From positions 1 through 55,269 of the forward strand of contig JAJFTY010000115.1 in NCBI GenBank assembly GCA_021372695.1: a DNA stretch of 55,269 nucleotides. The letters run 5' to 3'. This document shows, in pieces, positions 27,745-35,749 of the stretch. The notes below the pieces were generated by a model. It saw only the letters and a list, made by a program, of their open reading frames with translations, was not told the origin of the DNA and searched no databases. The position numbers were made by a program, and so were the translations under genes. Positions within the stretch are counted from its first letter, which is position 1; every line of letters begins with the position of its first letter. The DNA is from Deltaproteobacteria bacterium. GTDB lineage: Bacteria; Desulfobacterota; Syntrophia; Syntrophales; UBA5619.

Positions 27745-28890
27745 ATGACCAAGGAAAAGAAGCAAACCACGGTGGAAAAAGGATCTCGTCGTAGTTTCTT
27801 GAAGAAGGCTGCCGTAGTAGGTGGCGCCGCTGCCGGTGTGATGGGTTTCCCCGGCGTGATGCGGCTACAGGCCGCCGCCCCGATCAAATGGAAGATGCAG
27901 ACCTGCTGGGACGCCGGAACCGTAGGCTACACCCTGTTCATGAATTTCTGTAAAAAAGTGGGCGATATGACCGAGGGCAAGCTTTTGATCGAAGGTCTGC
28001 CCGCCGGCGCCATCGTCGGGACGTTCGAGATGTTCGACGCGGTCAAGGCCGGTGTCTTCGACGCCTACCACAGCTTCGACGTCTACTGGCCCGGTAAGAT
28101 CCCGGTCGCCACGTTCCTCTCCTCCTATCCCTTCGCCATGGACCGTCCCGACCAGTGGGACACCTGGTACGGCGTCCTCGGCGGCAGGGAGATCGCCCGC
28201 CAGGCCTACGGCGCCCACAACATGATGTACCTGGGCCCGATCCAGCATGACGACAACCTGATCCATTCCAAGGTCCCGATCCGCTCCTTCGAAGATTTCA
28301 AGGGCAAGAAGATCCGCTACCCGGGTGGGATCATCGCCGACATCTACCGCGCAGCGGGTGTTTCCACGGTTCTGCTCCCCGGCGGCGAGGTTTATCCGGC
28401 CCTGGAGAAGGGGGTCATCGACGCCTCCGACTTTGTCGGCTGGGCCGTCAACTACAACCTGGGGTTCGCCGAGATCGCCAAGTACATCATCATCGGCCCC
28501 CCCTCCACCCCGTGCCTGCACCAGCCCGTCGACTTGATGAGCATCGAGGTCAACATGAACAAGTGGAAGGCGCTTCCCAAGCACCTCCAGGAGTTGCTCG
28601 AAGCGGCCGTCCAATGGCACTCCTTCGACCACTATGTGGGAAACCAGAAGGCCGACCTTGAGTCGATTCCCAAGTACCTGGCCAAGGGCGTCGAGGTCAT
28701 CCGTCTGAAGGAATCGGACATCGACAAGTTCAAGAAATTCGCCCCCGAACTCTGGGTGAAGTGGGCCAAGAAGGACCCGCTGGCGATGAAGGCCTTCAAG
28801 TCCCAGTGGGAGTTCATGAAATCCATGAAGATGGGTTACTACTCCGACAGAGACATGGTGGACAGCAAGGGCAAGAAGATCGATCTGTAG
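27745..28890 (+). CDS. TRAP transporter solute-binding protein (DctP family), Tat-exported
   Basis: The 381-residue periplasmic receptor of a tripartite ATP-independent transporter starts after AAGGAGG. The twin-arginine signal SRRSFLKKAAVVGGAAAGV shows Tat export of the folded protein. Body motifs include GKLLIEGLPAGAIVGTFEMF, FEDFKGKKIRYPGGI, TVLLPGGEVYPALEKGVIDA and EIAKYIIIGPPSTP, as in the branch often annotated for mannitol/chloroaromatic compounds (TakP-like). These receptors bind carboxylates, so an organic acid ligand is inferred, for example the hydroxy acid used by the GlcDF-like enzymes upstream. The paralogue at 40152 shares the same architecture. A strong hairpin separates it from the membrane subunits. 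Confidence 0.9.
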   Translation: MTKEKKQTTVEKGSRRSFLKKAAVVGGAAAGVMGFPGVMRLQAAAPIKWKMQTCWDAGTVGYTLFMNFCKKVGDMTEGKLLIEGLPAGAIVGTFEMFDAVKAGVFDAYHSFDVYWPGKIPVATFLSSYPFAMDRPDQWDTWYGVLGGREIARQAYGAHNMMYLGPIQHDDNLIHSKVPIRSFEDFKGKKIRYPGGIIADIYRAAGVSTVLLPGGEVYPALEKGVIDASDFVGWAVNYNLGFAEIAKYIIIGPPSTPCLHQPVDLMSIEVNMNKWKALPKHLQELLEAAVQWHSFDHYVGNQKADLESIPKYLAKGVEVIRLKESDIDKFKKFAPELWVKWAKKDPLAMKAFKSQWEFMKSMKMGYYSDRDMVDSKGKKIDL

Positions 28891-28902
28891 ACAAGGCTCA
28901 GG

Positions 28903-28940
28903 AAGGGGAAGGGGGATAACAACCCTTCCCCTTTTTTTTC
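28903..28940 (+). terminator. Strong intra-operon terminator between dctP and dctQ
   Basis: Arms AAGGGGAAGGG (28903-28913) and CCCTTCCCCTT (28923-28933) with a run of eight T. It should let the receptor mRNA exceed that of the membrane subunits. No clear promoter was found between it and dctQ, so partial read-through is expected. Confidence 0.88.
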
Positions 28941-29016
28941 TTTCCGTGGATCACGGCAATAGGATGCTCCGCCCATCAAGAGATGGGGATTCAAGATCAA
29001 TCAGAAAGGTTAATCT

Positions 29017-29568
29017 ATGGACAAATTACGAACATTCATGATGGCCGTGGAGAAGACGAACGTCTTTGTGGGCTATATGATGGCCTACGCGTCGATCGTC
29101 TGCGTCGCGGTCATCTCCTTTGAGGTGATCATGCGCTATGTCTTCGGCATGCCGACGAACTGGGGGCATGAAACGATGCTGACCATTTTCGCCATGTACT
29201 ACGCCATGATCGCCGGAACGGCGCATTTCTACCGTGCGCATGTGCGGGTGGACGTGATCTATGCGGGCCGGACCCGCCGGACCCAGGCGATCATGGACCT
29301 CATCACCGCCCCGTTTTTCTACACCTTTGTGCTCGTCTACATCTGGTGCTCCTGGAATTTCTACGTGAGCTCCCAGATGATGAATTCCGGCAACACCTTC
29401 CTGGGGATAGAATTTCTCGGCGAGAACTCCAACACCGACTGGGCGCCGCCCCTTTTCCCCGTGAAGTTCCTGATGCCTTTCGGCGGTGTCCTCCTGCTCC
29501 TCCAGGGGGTCGTCTGGACCATTCGTGACATCTACACGGCCCGGACGGGGAAGGAGATGGACGCATGA
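29017..29568 (+). CDS. TRAP transporter small permease subunit (DctQ)
   Basis: The 183-residue membrane protein has four predicted helices: about residues 17-37 (VGYMMAYASIVCVAVISFEV), 50-70, 90-112 and 145-165. The family pattern EVIMRYVFGMPTNWGHE around the second helix start is the DctQ signature. A loop between helices 3 and 4 (SGNTFLGIEFLGENSNTDWA) is longer than in most DctQ proteins. It bridges the receptor and DctM. The stop overlaps the dctM start by four bases (ATGA), indicating translational coupling. Confidence 0.9.
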   Translation: MDKLRTFMMAVEKTNVFVGYMMAYASIVCVAVISFEVIMRYVFGMPTNWGHETMLTIFAMYYAMIAGTAHFYRAHVRVDVIYAGRTRRTQAIMDLITAPFFYTFVLVYIWCSWNFYVSSQMMNSGNTFLGIEFLGENSNTDWAPPLFPVKFLMPFGGVLLLLQGVVWTIRDIYTARTGKEMDA

Positions 29569-30887
29569 GCATCGAACTCTTGACCATTGTGATCTTCGGC
29601 ACCATGGTCTTTTTCCTCTTTATGGGGCTGCCGGTGGCCTTTTCATGTGGTGTCACGGGCATCATCTTCACGGCCCTCATCCACGGGCCGTCGGCCGTCA
29701 ACGTCGTGCCGACGCGGATCTTCGGCCTGATGACGAACTACCTCCTCGACGCCATCCCGCTCTTCATCTTCATGGCCAACATCCTCGAACGCAGCGGCAT
29801 CGTCGAGGACATCTACCACATGGTCTACAACTGGCTCGGCTGGCTCAAGGGCGGTGTCGCCACGGCCACCGTGGCGGCCTGCACGATGATGGCGGCCATG
29901 GCCGGCGTCGTGGGCGCGACCGAGGTGACCATGGGGCTGATCGCGCTGCCCCAGATGCTGAACCGCAAGTACGACAAACTCATGTCCCTGGGGGCGATCC
30001 TCGCCGGCGGCACGCTCGGGATCCTGATTCCCCCGAGCGTCCTTCTGATCGTCTACGGCATGGTGGACAACTGCTCGATCGGGCAACTCTACGCCGGGGC
30101 CTTCCTGCCCGGTTTCCTGCTGGCGAGTCTCTATATCGCCTACATCACGATCCGCTGCATCATCAAACCCTCGATGGGCCCCCCGATCCCGAAAGAAGAG
30201 CGCCTCGACTTCATCGGCCTTCTCAAGGTCCTCGGGCCGATCATTCCAGCCGGCCTCCTGATCTTCCTGGTCCTGGGGACCATCGTCATCGGCATCGCCT
30301 CACCCACCGAGGCAGCGGGCGTCGGGTGTCTGGGCGCATGGCTGATCGCGATCTTCAAGGGGCGGATGGGCTTCAAGAGCCTCGTCCTGGCGGCGGAGCA
30401 GACGATCAAGGCCTCCGCCATGGTCATGTGGACCATGTTCGGGGCCAACATCTTCATCGCCCTCTACATCATGGTGGGCGGCCAGGCCTTCGTGAGCACG
30501 CTGCTGCTGAGCTCCGGCCTTTCGCCCATGGCGATCGTCTGGGTCATGATGGGGATCCTGATCTTCCTGGGCTGCTTCGTCGACTGGGTCGGGATCGTCA
30601 TGCTCTGCGTACCCCTCTTTGGACCCATCATCCGGACGCTGGGGTTCGATCCGATCTGGTTCGGGGTCCTCTTTGCCGTGAACCTGCAGATGGCCTTCCT
30701 GACGCCTCCCTTCGGCTTCTCGCTCTTCTACCTCAAGAGCGTGGCGCCGCCGGAGGTTTCAACCATAGATGTCTGGAAGTCCGCCGTGCCCTATTTGTCC
30801 CTGCAGTTTGTTGGCTTAGTGCTGTGCATGTATTTCCCGGACATCATCCTGATCGGGCCGCAGTACTTCTTCCGGAGCATCCAGTAG
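29565..30887 (+). CDS. TRAP transporter large permease subunit (DctM)
   Basis: The 440-residue protein of about 12 helices belongs to the ion transporter superfamily and carries the ligand with Na+. Typical segments: FFLFMGLPVAFSCGVTGIIF, AIPLFIFMANILERSGI, GVVGATEVTMGLIALPQML, AGGTLGILIPPSVLLIVYG and the C-terminal AVNLQMAFLTPPFGFSLFYL. The repeated P-S-V and T-P-P helical breaks are the family hallmarks. It is coupled to dctQ by a 4-base overlap. Confidence 0.95.
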   Translation: MSIELLTIVIFGTMVFFLFMGLPVAFSCGVTGIIFTALIHGPSAVNVVPTRIFGLMTNYLLDAIPLFIFMANILERSGIVEDIYHMVYNWLGWLKGGVATATVAACTMMAAMAGVVGATEVTMGLIALPQMLNRKYDKLMSLGAILAGGTLGILIPPSVLLIVYGMVDNCSIGQLYAGAFLPGFLLASLYIAYITIRCIIKPSMGPPIPKEERLDFIGLLKVLGPIIPAGLLIFLVLGTIVIGIASPTEAAGVGCLGAWLIAIFKGRMGFKSLVLAAEQTIKASAMVMWTMFGANIFIALYIMVGGQAFVSTLLLSSGLSPMAIVWVMMGILIFLGCFVDWVGIVMLCVPLFGPIIRTLGFDPIWFGVLFAVNLQMAFLTPPFGFSLFYLKSVAPPEVSTIDVWKSAVPYLSLQFVGLVLCMYFPDIILIGPQYFFRSIQ

Positions 30888-30913
30888 GATCGAGGGAAGA
30901 AAAGTGGATACAC

Positions 30914-30951
30914 GTGTCGGACCCGTTGTTACCCAACGATGGGTCCGACAC
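30914..30951. repeat. Perfect 11-bp inverted repeat between dctM and the PH-like membrane gene
   Basis: GTGTCGGACCC (30914-30924) and GGGTCCGACAC (30941-30951), with inner GTTG/CAAC pairing, form a long hairpin. No T-tract follows, so it is not a classic terminator. It could be a regulatory or recognition site, or the scar of a small mobile element. Confidence 0.6.
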
Positions 30952-30977
30952 AGAACGCAGGATCCGGAAAAGTTTTT

Positions 30978-31433
30978 ATGGAAGAGTCAAAAGATTCGGT
31001 GCAGACCTTTCAGGCGCCGATGGGGTATGTGGTTCTTTTCTATCTGCTGCTTGTGGTGTGGACCGTGGGAACCGTGCCGGTGGTGTATGTAAAGTTCCGG
31101 ACAATCGGTTTCAACTCGGTCTGGATCTATGCCTCCATGGTCGGATTCGTTTACCTCTACACCTGGTTCTGGTGCCTGGGGATCTGCTATCGGATTTCCC
31201 TGGACCGGGAGGGATTGGTGACCCTCAAGAGCCTGCGCAGGAAAATCCAGGTGCCGGCCAAGCAGATCGCCAGGATCGAAGGGTCCCGCTTCCCCGGCGG
31301 ATTCGGATTTGTCAAACTGAAGGTTCCGCGGGAGACGGGGTATCTCTTCTGCCTGAAGCAGACCGGGGAACTCGCTGCGATCCTCAAGGGAATCCGCAAG
31401 GTCAATCCCCTGGCCATGGGTATCCGGATCTAA
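30978..31433 (+). CDS. Small membrane protein with PH-like cytoplasmic domain, unknown function
   Basis: The 151-residue product starts at ATG 30978, where the ribosome-binding site is weak (GGAAAAG). Two hydrophobic helices (GYVVLFYLLLVVWTVGTVPV and about residues 50-70, VWIYASMVGFVYLYTWFWCL) are followed by a beta-rich soluble domain (YRISLDREGLVTLKSLRRKI, VPAKQIARIEG, FGFVKLKV). That order resembles bacterial PH-domain (YdbT/DUF-type) membrane proteins. It lies between a TRAP operon and a second tiny membrane protein. I do not recognise a specific function. Confidence 0.6.
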   Translation: MEESKDSVQTFQAPMGYVVLFYLLLVVWTVGTVPVVYVKFRTIGFNSVWIYASMVGFVYLYTWFWCLGICYRISLDREGLVTLKSLRRKIQVPAKQIARIEGSRFPGGFGFVKLKVPRETGYLFCLKQTGELAAILKGIRKVNPLAMGIRI

Positions 31434-31480
31434 ACGGGACCGGGAATAAGCCGGCCGTATCAAAGTGAGGAGTATCTATC

Positions 31481-31642
31481 ATGACACAGATGTTTACAAT
31501 CCCGGGCAACATCATCCTGGTGATCGGTTTTGCGATTGTGGCGGTTACCGTCGGCTATGTGATCTACGGTTGCGTCAAGGGCTGGGACAACGTGACCAAA
31601 GACTACAAAGAGAAGAAGAAAGAGCTGACCATCGACGGTTAG
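31481..31642 (+). CDS. Single-span membrane microprotein, 53 residues
   Basis: The frame starts at ATG 31481, nine bases after GTGAGGAG, and ends with TAG just before a terminator. The product has one membrane helix (IILVIGFAIVAVTVGYVIYG), then a highly charged tail (KDYKEKKKELTIDG). The good ribosome-binding site, the clean helix and the terminator support it as a real gene. By position it could be an accessory of the TRAP system or a partner of the PH-like protein. Function unknown. Confidence 0.65.
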   Translation: MTQMFTIPGNIILVIGFAIVAVTVGYVIYGCVKGWDNVTKDYKEKKKELTIDG

Positions 31643-31659
31643 TCAACCCGGCATTCATT

Positions 31660-31689
31660 CCCGCCCTGCGACCGATGCCGCAGGGCGGG
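31660..31689 (+). terminator. Terminator after the 53-residue microprotein gene
   Basis: Perfect 11-bp arms CCCGCCCTGCG (31660-31670) and CGCAGGGCGGG (31679-31689), 8-base loop, followed by ATATGTTC. It closes the first TRAP unit. From here to the sigma-54 site at 32009 (about 320 bases) there is no gene; only a small palindrome TCGTGCACGA near 31880 stands out. Confidence 0.7.
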
Positions 31690-32008
31690 ATATGTTCTGC
31701 GGCTGGTGGTCCCCTCCGTGGATGTTCCCCGGTTTTTCGAGGGCATGCCGTCCGGTCAAGAAATATTCCCCCCGGTCTCATCCATTCAGTCAGTTCTTCA
31801 TTTTGAATTCACGTTTTTTCCCCCGACCCGCAATCAACGAACAGACCTTCTAAGCCCCGATCGGACCAGCGCGCACCGAATCGTGCACGAATCCGTGAAG
31901 AAGGCGTGATGCCGATCCCGTCTTTGCTGCCCTCCTCCCGGATAAGAATAGCCCACGAGGGCCACATGGGAGCGGTGTCCCGGAGCGATCTTCCCGCGGG
32001 GATCTTTG

Positions 32009-32024
32009 TGGCATTCTCCTTGCT
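32009..32024 (+). promoter_or_regulatory. Sigma-54 (-24/-12) promoter of the C1 island
   Basis: TGGCATTCTCCTTGCT has GG at 32010-32011 and GC at 32022-32023 with exactly 10 bases between. It is nearly the same sequence as the site at 19521 (TGGCATTTGTCTTGCT). Transcription would start near 32035, about 57 bases before the AcsE-like gene. Confidence 0.75.
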
Positions 32025-32091
32025 GTGAGGATGGGGATGCCGGTGCATCCGGAATCGCAGAGAGGGTGTCCGTGAAAAGAGAGTGTAACCC

Positions 32092-32886
32092 ATGCTGATC
32101 ATCGCCGACAGGATCGATGCAACCCGGAAGTACATCGCGCAGGCCGTCCTGACCGAAAACCGGGGATTCATCGAGAGCGAGGCCCGGGACCAGGCCGCGT
32201 CGGGTGCCGACTACATCAACCTGAACGCGGCAGTCTTCGGCGCAGACGAGGAGAAGAGGCTCCGCTGGATGATCGAGACGGTGCAGGAGGCGACGGATGT
32301 CCCGCTCTGCATCGACAGCCCCAACCCGGCGGTGATCGAAAAGATGCTGCCGCTCGTCAGGAAAACGCCGATGATCAATTCGATCACCTTGCAGGCGGGC
32401 AGGGCGGAAGCGGTGCTCCGCCTGGTGATCGAAAGCGGGGCCAAGGTCATCGCATCCTGCCAGGCGGATCAATCCAGCGCCGAGACGGCGGAGGAGAAGT
32501 TCGAGATCGCGGGCCGTCTGATCCGGATGGCGACCCAAGCCGGGGTCGACTCGGACGACCTCTACATCGACCCGCTGGTCTATTCCCTCTCGACGAACCC
32601 CCGTTCCGCACGGGCTACGCTCGATGCGATCGGAAAGATCAAGACCGGTTTTCACGGCGTCCATACCGTCTGCTGTTTGAGCACGGTCTCCTACGGTCTG
32701 CCCTGCCGGAATCTCCTCCACCGGACCTTCCTGGCAGCGGCGATGGAAAGGGGGCTCGATTCGGCGATCATCGATACGACGGATGCCGAACTGGCCGCGG
32801 TCGTCCTGGCAGGGCGTCTGATCTCCGGTCGTGAGACGGACTGCCTGGATTACATCCGCGCCTTCCGGGAGGGGAGGCTGTGTTAA
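32092..32886 (+). CDS. AcsE/MtrH-like pterin-dependent corrinoid methyltransferase, divergent copy
   Basis: This 264-residue pterin-binding TIM barrel starts MLIIADRIDATRKYI. Family members move a methyl group between tetrahydrofolate and a corrinoid protein. Retained features are ADYINLNAA, CIDSPNPAV, MINSITLQAG and YIDPLVYSLSTNPRS. The motif CGL(S/T)NVS is altered to CCLSTVSYGLP: residue 198 is Thr where the paralogue at 37321 has Asn. By motif position this is the asparagine (Asn199 in Moorella AcsE) that contacts the pterin N5 region. Catalysis may therefore differ in rate, direction or substrate. It is the first gene after the sigma-54 promoter, directly before fhs. Confidence 0.85.
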   Translation: MLIIADRIDATRKYIAQAVLTENRGFIESEARDQAASGADYINLNAAVFGADEEKRLRWMIETVQEATDVPLCIDSPNPAVIEKMLPLVRKTPMINSITLQAGRAEAVLRLVIESGAKVIASCQADQSSAETAEEKFEIAGRLIRMATQAGVDSDDLYIDPLVYSLSTNPRSARATLDAIGKIKTGFHGVHTVCCLSTVSYGLPCRNLLHRTFLAAAMERGLDSAIIDTTDAELAAVVLAGRLISGRETDCLDYIRAFREGRLC

Positions 32887-32953
32887 TTTGTAGAATAAGC
32901 CGTCGCGGGACGAGACGCGGCGTCAGGTGATGACGCATTTGGAGGCTAAGGTA

Positions 32954-34729
32954 ATGTTTCAGATCACGGATCTCGATCCGAGAAAAATGCAGGACTGGGA
33001 GGTTGCGGAGGCAGCGGAGAAGCACATGAAGACAATCTCCCAACTGGCTGAGGAAGCCGGCATCCAGGGCGATGAGCTCCTTCCCATGGGTCACTATATT
33101 GGGAAGGTGGACTTCATGAAGATCCTCCGCCGCCTGGAGGGCAAGCCGAACGGGAAATACATCGACGTGACGGCGATTACCCCGACCCCGCTCGGGGAGG
33201 GGAAGAGCACGACCGTGATGGGTCTCGTGGAGGGGCTTGCGAAGTGCGGGAAGAGCGTGACGGGCGCGATCCGCCAGCCGTCGGGCGGGCCGACCTTCAA
33301 CATCAAGGGAAGCGCAGCCGGAGGCGGTCTTTCGCAGTGCATCCCGCTCACGCCCTTCTCCCTGGGGCTGACCGGCGATATCGACTGCGTTTCGAGCGCC
33401 CACAACCTCGCGATGGTTGCGCTCACCTCGCGGATACAGCACGAGTTCAACTACGACGATGCCATGCTGGCCTCGAAGAACCTCCGGCGTCTCGACATCG
33501 ATCCGCGGAACATCCAGATGAAATGGGCGATCGATTTCTGCGCCCAGTCCCTCCGGGATATCGTGATCGGCCTCGGCGGCAAGATGGACGGCTTCATGAT
33601 GAGTTCCGGCTTCGCCATCACCGTGAGCTCCGAGATCATGGCGATCCTGGCCATCGCGACGAGTCTCCGGGACCTCCGGGATCGGATGGGGAAAATCGTC
33701 GTGGCCTACAGCAGGAAGGGGGAGCCGGTGACGACGGCCGATCTGGACGTGGCCGGGGCCATGACCGCCTGGATGGTCAAGGCGATCAACCCCAACCTCC
33801 TGCAGACGATCGAGGGGCAGCCGGTCTTCGTCCATGCGGGGCCGTTCGCGAACATCGCCGTCGGCCAGAGCTCGATCCTCGCCGACCGCGTGGCGCTGAA
33901 GCTGGCCGACTACCATGCCACGGAGAGCGGGTTCGGCGCCGATATCGGGTTCGAGAAGTTCTGGAACATCAAGAGCCGGTTGAGCGGGCTTACGCCCAAC
34001 TGCGCGGTGATCGTCGCCACCGTCCGGGCGTTGAAGATGCACGGCGGGGGGCCGCAGGTGGCGCCGGGCAAGAAGCTCGACCCGGCCTACACGAGCGAGA
34101 ACCTGCCCCTCCTGGAGAGGGGGTTTGCCAACCTCCAGGCCCACATCGAAACCGTCAAGAGGGCGGGGGTGAACCCCGTGGTCTGCATCAACAGTTTCTA
34201 TACGGATACGAAAGCGGAGATCGCTCTGCTTCGGTCCCTGACCGAACAGGCCGGTGCGCGGGTCGCGCTGTCGGAGCACTGGCTCAGGGGTGGCGAGGGG
34301 GCCCGTGAACTGGCCGAAGCCGTCATCGAGGCCTGTGACGAAAAGACCGATTTCAAGTTCCTCTACGATGAGTCGCTCCCCCTGCGCGGACGGATCGAGA
34401 GGATCGCCAAGGAGGTCTACGTGGCCGACGGGGTGAGCTATTCGCCGCTCGCCCTGGAAAAGGCCAAACGGTTCGAGGCCGACCCGGAACTCAAGGCGTT
34501 CTGCACCTGCATGGTGAAGACCCATCTGAGCCTGACGCATGACCCCGGGATCAAGGGCAGGCCCACGGGCTGGACCCTTCCCATCCGGGACATCCTGATT
34601 TACGGGGGGGCGAAGTTCCTGGTGCCCGTGGCTGGCGAGATCAAGCTGATGCCCGGGACGGCGTCCGATCCCGCCTATCGCCGGATCGACGTGGATTGCG
34701 AGACGGGCAGGGTCAAGGGACTCTTTTAG
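32954..34729 (+). CDS. fhs: Formate--tetrahydrofolate ligase
   Basis: Fhs reversibly makes 10-formyl-THF from formate, THF and ATP; run backwards, it yields formate and ATP from methyl oxidation. The ATG at 32954 is chosen because GGAGG lies 8 bases before it; a GTG at 32927 in frame is less likely. The 591 residues include the P-loop [31 protein letters not shown], a segment with [11 protein letters not shown], and [16 protein letters not shown]. The N-terminal 40 residues ([15 protein letters not shown]) follow the usual pattern. folD, metF-metV and two AcsE-like genes around it make a full methyl-oxidation set. Confidence 0.95.
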   Translation: MFQITDLDPRKMQDWEVAEAAEKHMKTISQLAEEAGIQGDELLPMGHYIGKVDFMKILRRLEGKPNGKYIDVTAITPTPLGEGKSTTVMGLVEGLAKCGKSVTGAIRQPSGGPTFNIKGSAAGGGLSQCIPLTPFSLGLTGDIDCVSSAHNLAMVALTSRIQHEFNYDDAMLASKNLRRLDIDPRNIQMKWAIDFCAQSLRDIVIGLGGKMDGFMMSSGFAITVSSEIMAILAIATSLRDLRDRMGKIVVAYSRKGEPVTTADLDVAGAMTAWMVKAINPNLLQTIEGQPVFVHAGPFANIAVGQSSILADRVALKLADYHATESGFGADIGFEKFWNIKSRLSGLTPNCAVIVATVRALKMHGGGPQVAPGKKLDPAYTSENLPLLERGFANLQAHIETVKRAGVNPVVCINSFYTDTKAEIALLRSLTEQAGARVALSEHWLRGGEGARELAEAVIEACDEKTDFKFLYDESLPLRGRIERIAKEVYVADGVSYSPLALEKAKRFEADPELKAFCTCMVKTHLSLTHDPGIKGRPTGWTLPIRDILIYGGAKFLVPVAGEIKLMPGTASDPAYRRIDVDCETGRVKGLF

Positions 34730-34795
34730 GCTGCAAAAAACGGCCGTACGAACAGGCTATAAGGGCTTTCTAAACGGAATGAAGAGGAGTATAAG

Positions 34796-35683
34796 ATGAC
34801 GGCAAAACTGATCAGCGGCATCGAGATCGCCCGGCAAATTCGGGAGGAGATCGCGGCGGATACGGCTCGTCTGAAGGCGGAGAGCGGGGTGGTGCCGGGG
34901 CTCGTGACGATCCTGGTCGGCGAGAATGCCGCCTCCCTGAGCTATGTAGCGGCCAAGCAGAAGACGGCCAAGGCGCTCGGTTTTCACTCCATCCAGGAAA
35001 GCTGTGCCGGGACAACGACTGAAGCGGAGCTGCTTCGGCTGATCGACGGTTACAACCGCGACCGGTCGATCCACGGGATTTTGGTGCAGCTGCCGCTTCC
35101 GAAGCAGATCAACGAGACGAAGGTGCTCTATGCCATCGATCCGGGGAAGGACGTCGACGGCTTCCACCCGGTGAACGTCGGGAAGATGGTGATCGGTGAG
35201 GCGGACTACCTCCCCTGCACACCGGCGGGGATCCAACAGCTCCTGATCCGCTCCGGCGTCAAGACCGATGGGGCGGAGGTGGTCGTGGTCGGCCGGTCGA
35301 ACATCGTGGGCAAGCCGATCGCCAACATCCTGCTCCAAAAGCAGGCGGGGGCCAACGCGACGGTCACGGTTTGCCACACAGGAACGAAGGAGATGGCGTT
35401 TCACACGAGGCGGGCGGAGATCCTGATCGTAGCGGCCGGCAGGCCCAAGGCGATCACGGCCGATATGGTCCGGGAGGGCGCCGTCGTCATCGACGTGGGC
35501 GTCAACCGCATCGGGATGACCGCCGAGGGGAAGGCGATCCTCTGCGGCGACGTCGATTTCGATTCCGTGAAGGAGAAGGCCTCCATGATCACCCCGGTGC
35601 CCGGCGGGGTGGGGCCGATGACGATCACGATGCTGATGGCCAATACCCTGAAGGCGGCGAAATTGGCGGCCGCCGCAGGATAG
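34796..35683 (+). CDS. folD: Methylenetetrahydrofolate dehydrogenase / methenyl-THF cyclohydrolase
   Basis: FolD interconverts methylene-, methenyl- and formyl-THF. The 295 residues carry the family motifs: LSYVAAKQKTAKALG (catalytic Tyr and Lys), GILVQLPLPKQI, KDVDGFHPVN, the PCTPAGIQQLL loop, VVVGRSNIVGKPIANILL (cofactor Rossmann loop) and TPVPGGVGPMTITMLM. An ATG follows GAAGAGGAG. It sits between fhs and the reductase gene, so the three enzymes form a contiguous formate-to-methyl-THF (or reverse) route. Confidence 0.96.
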   Translation: MTAKLISGIEIARQIREEIAADTARLKAESGVVPGLVTILVGENAASLSYVAAKQKTAKALGFHSIQESCAGTTTEAELLRLIDGYNRDRSIHGILVQLPLPKQINETKVLYAIDPGKDVDGFHPVNVGKMVIGEADYLPCTPAGIQQLLIRSGVKTDGAEVVVVGRSNIVGKPIANILLQKQAGANATVTVCHTGTKEMAFHTRRAEILIVAAGRPKAITADMVREGAVVIDVGVNRIGMTAEGKAILCGDVDFDSVKEKASMITPVPGGVGPMTITMLMANTLKAAKLAAAAG

Positions 35684-35749
35684 AATAGAAGGTATAGCGG
35701 GCGGCCGCCGGGTCCGGCGTCGCGCCGGAGCTTCTCTGTTTCGGGAACG

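Noticed and set aside
31643..32091. Possible cobalamin or THF riboswitch in the leader of the C1 island
   Set aside because: No B12-box, no SAM or THF aptamer consensus and no paired terminator/antiterminator could be recognised by eye.
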